From an uncultured beta proteobacterium (GTDB lineage Bacteria; Pseudomonadota; Gammaproteobacteria; Burkholderiales; Burkholderiaceae): a DNA stretch of 14,770 bases. Under the pieces are notes generated by a model, which was not told the DNA's origin, did not search any database, and saw nothing but the letters and a program-made list of their open reading frames with translations. Position 1 is the stretch's first letter; every line of letters begins with the position of its first letter. Location: NCBI GenBank assembly GCA_903938955.1, contig CAJAFJ010000752.1, forward strand, positions 1 to 14,770. The letters are read 5' to 3'. Both the position numbers and the translations under genes were made by a program. Positions 13,849-14,770 of the stretch are shown piece after piece.

Positions 13849-14770
13849 TTACAGCTTGACAGACACCCAGCCCATCACACTGGCCAAGGCCGCATCGACC
13901 TTGGCAGGCTCGGTGCCACCGGCCATCGCCATGTCGGGTTTGCCGCCGCCTTTGCCGCCGACTTGCGCGGCAATGAAGTTGACCAACTCACCGGCCTTGA
14001 CCTTGCCCGTGGTGTCGGGGGTGACGCCGGCTGCAATTTGCACCTTGTCGCCGTCGACTGCCACCAGCACGATCACGGCAGTTTTGAGCTTGTCCTTGAG
14101 CTTGTCCATGGTGTCGCGCAGGGTCTTGGTGTCGGCGCCTGCCAGCCGGGCCACCAGCACCTTGACGCCGTTGACCAGCACCGCCTGCGTCACCAGCTCA
14201 TCGCCCTGGGCGGAGGCCAGCTTGCCTTTGAGCGCCGTCAATTCTTTTTCCAGTGCCTTGACGTGGTCCAGCACGCTGGCAATGCGGTCGTTCACTTCCA
14301 CCACCGGCGCTTTGAGCGCGCCCGCCACCTGGGTGACGGTGTCTTCCAGGTCCTGCAGATAGGCCAGCGCATTCTGGCCGGTCACGGCCTCGATACGGCG
14401 CACGCCCGAGGCGACACCGCTTTCGGCCACGACCTTGAACAGGCCAATGTCGCCGGTGCGCTGCACATGGGTGCCGCCGCACAGCTCACGGCTTTCGCCG
14501 ATGTCGAGCACGCGCACGGTTTCACCGTATTTCTCGCCGAACAGCATCATGGCGCCGGTGGCTTGGGCCGACTCGATGTCCATCACGCGCGACTGGGTGG
14601 CGGCGTTGCTCAAAATCTCGGCATTGACGCGGGCCTCGACCTCGCGAATCTCGGCGTCGGTCACGGGCGCGTTGTGGGTAAAGTCGAAACGGGTGCGTCC
14701 GGCATTGACCAGCGAACCCTTTTGCTGCACATGCTCGCCCAGCACTTCGCGCAGGGCTTTGTGCATCAAA
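13849..14770 (-). CDS. alaS: Alanine-tRNA ligase, C-terminal part, cut by the right edge
   Basis: AlaRS charges tRNA-Ala in the cytoplasm. About 307 C-terminal residues of roughly 875 are visible; the catalytic half lies beyond the right edge. The fragment begins inside the editing domain ([21 protein letters not shown]; the zinc-binding HxxxH pair would be just outside or at the edge) and contains [36 protein letters not shown] with the Cys and His of the second metal-ligand pair, and [12 protein letters not shown] coiled linker (about [21 protein letters not shown]) leads to the C-Ala domain with the glycine-rich tail [15 protein letters not shown]. Nothing looks broken in the visible part. 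TTG or ATG codons at the edge are internal, not starts. A TlpA-like gene follows 13 nt downstream. Confidence 0.95.
   Translation of the reverse strand, partial: LMHKALREVLGEHVQQKGSLVNAGRTRFDFTHNAPVTDAEIREVEARVNAEILSNAATQSRVMDIESAQATGAMMLFGEKYGETVRVLDIGESRELCGGTHVQRTGDIGLFKVVAESGVASGVRRIEAVTGQNALAYLQDLEDTVTQVAGALKAPVVEVNDRIASVLDHVKALEKELTALKGKLASAQGDELVTQAVLVNGVKVLVARLAGADTKTLRDTMDKLKDKLKTAVIVLVAVDGDKVQIAAGVTPDTTGKVKAGELVNFIAAQVGGKGGGKPDMAMAGGTEPAKVDAALASVMGWVSVKL

Overview
This window is a GC-rich stretch of chromosome, most likely from a betaproteobacterium of the Comamonadaceae (a Rhodoferax or Polaromonas-like organism). That assignment rests on the style of the TrmB, NnrS, NsrR, acyltransferase and AlaRS proteins and on the methyl-accepting chemotaxis protein; no rRNA or other phylogenetic marker is present, so the genus is a guess.

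Layout from left to right. (1) Positions 1-1209, minus strand: a methyl-accepting chemotaxis protein cut by the left edge. Its signalling domain is intact, but its sensor half is ruined by a frameshift, a double stop and deletions. (2) 1385-3092, plus strand: trmB (tRNA m7G46 methyltransferase) overlapping an RluA-type pseudouridine synthase, a two-gene RNA-modification unit. The trmB leader can fold into a tRNA-like shape. (3) 3143-4813, minus strand: nnrS followed by a SirB2-family membrane protein. (4) 4969-6155, plus strand, divergent from nnrS: a YgeA-type aspartate/glutamate racemase overlapping nsrR, the nitric-oxide-sensing Rrf2 repressor. A plausible NsrR operator covers the nnrS promoter, so genes 3 and 4 look like a small nitrosative-stress locus. 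(5) 6145-7281, minus strand: a Tat-exported papain-like transglutaminase-domain protein. Divergent from it, 7465-9662 plus strand, a protein resembling the Bacillus spore-coat transglutaminase Tgl overlaps by ATGA an acyltransferase-3 membrane protein. Two unrelated transglutaminase folds facing each other across a hairpin-rich 183-bp promoter region, plus an acyltransferase, form the least familiar part of the window. (6) 9908-13276, plus strand: a 1122-residue c-di-GMP protein (periplasmic solute-binding domain, membrane helix, three PAS, GGDEF, EAL) of RmcA-like architecture. (7) 13326-14770, minus strand: the 3' part of alaS followed 13 nt later by a TlpA-like periplasmic thioredoxin.

Most genes are housekeeping or signalling genes in intact, tightly packed pairs. 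No rRNA, complete tRNA, insertion sequence, CRISPR array or prophage is visible. All family assignments come from reading motifs and from memory; no database search was possible.
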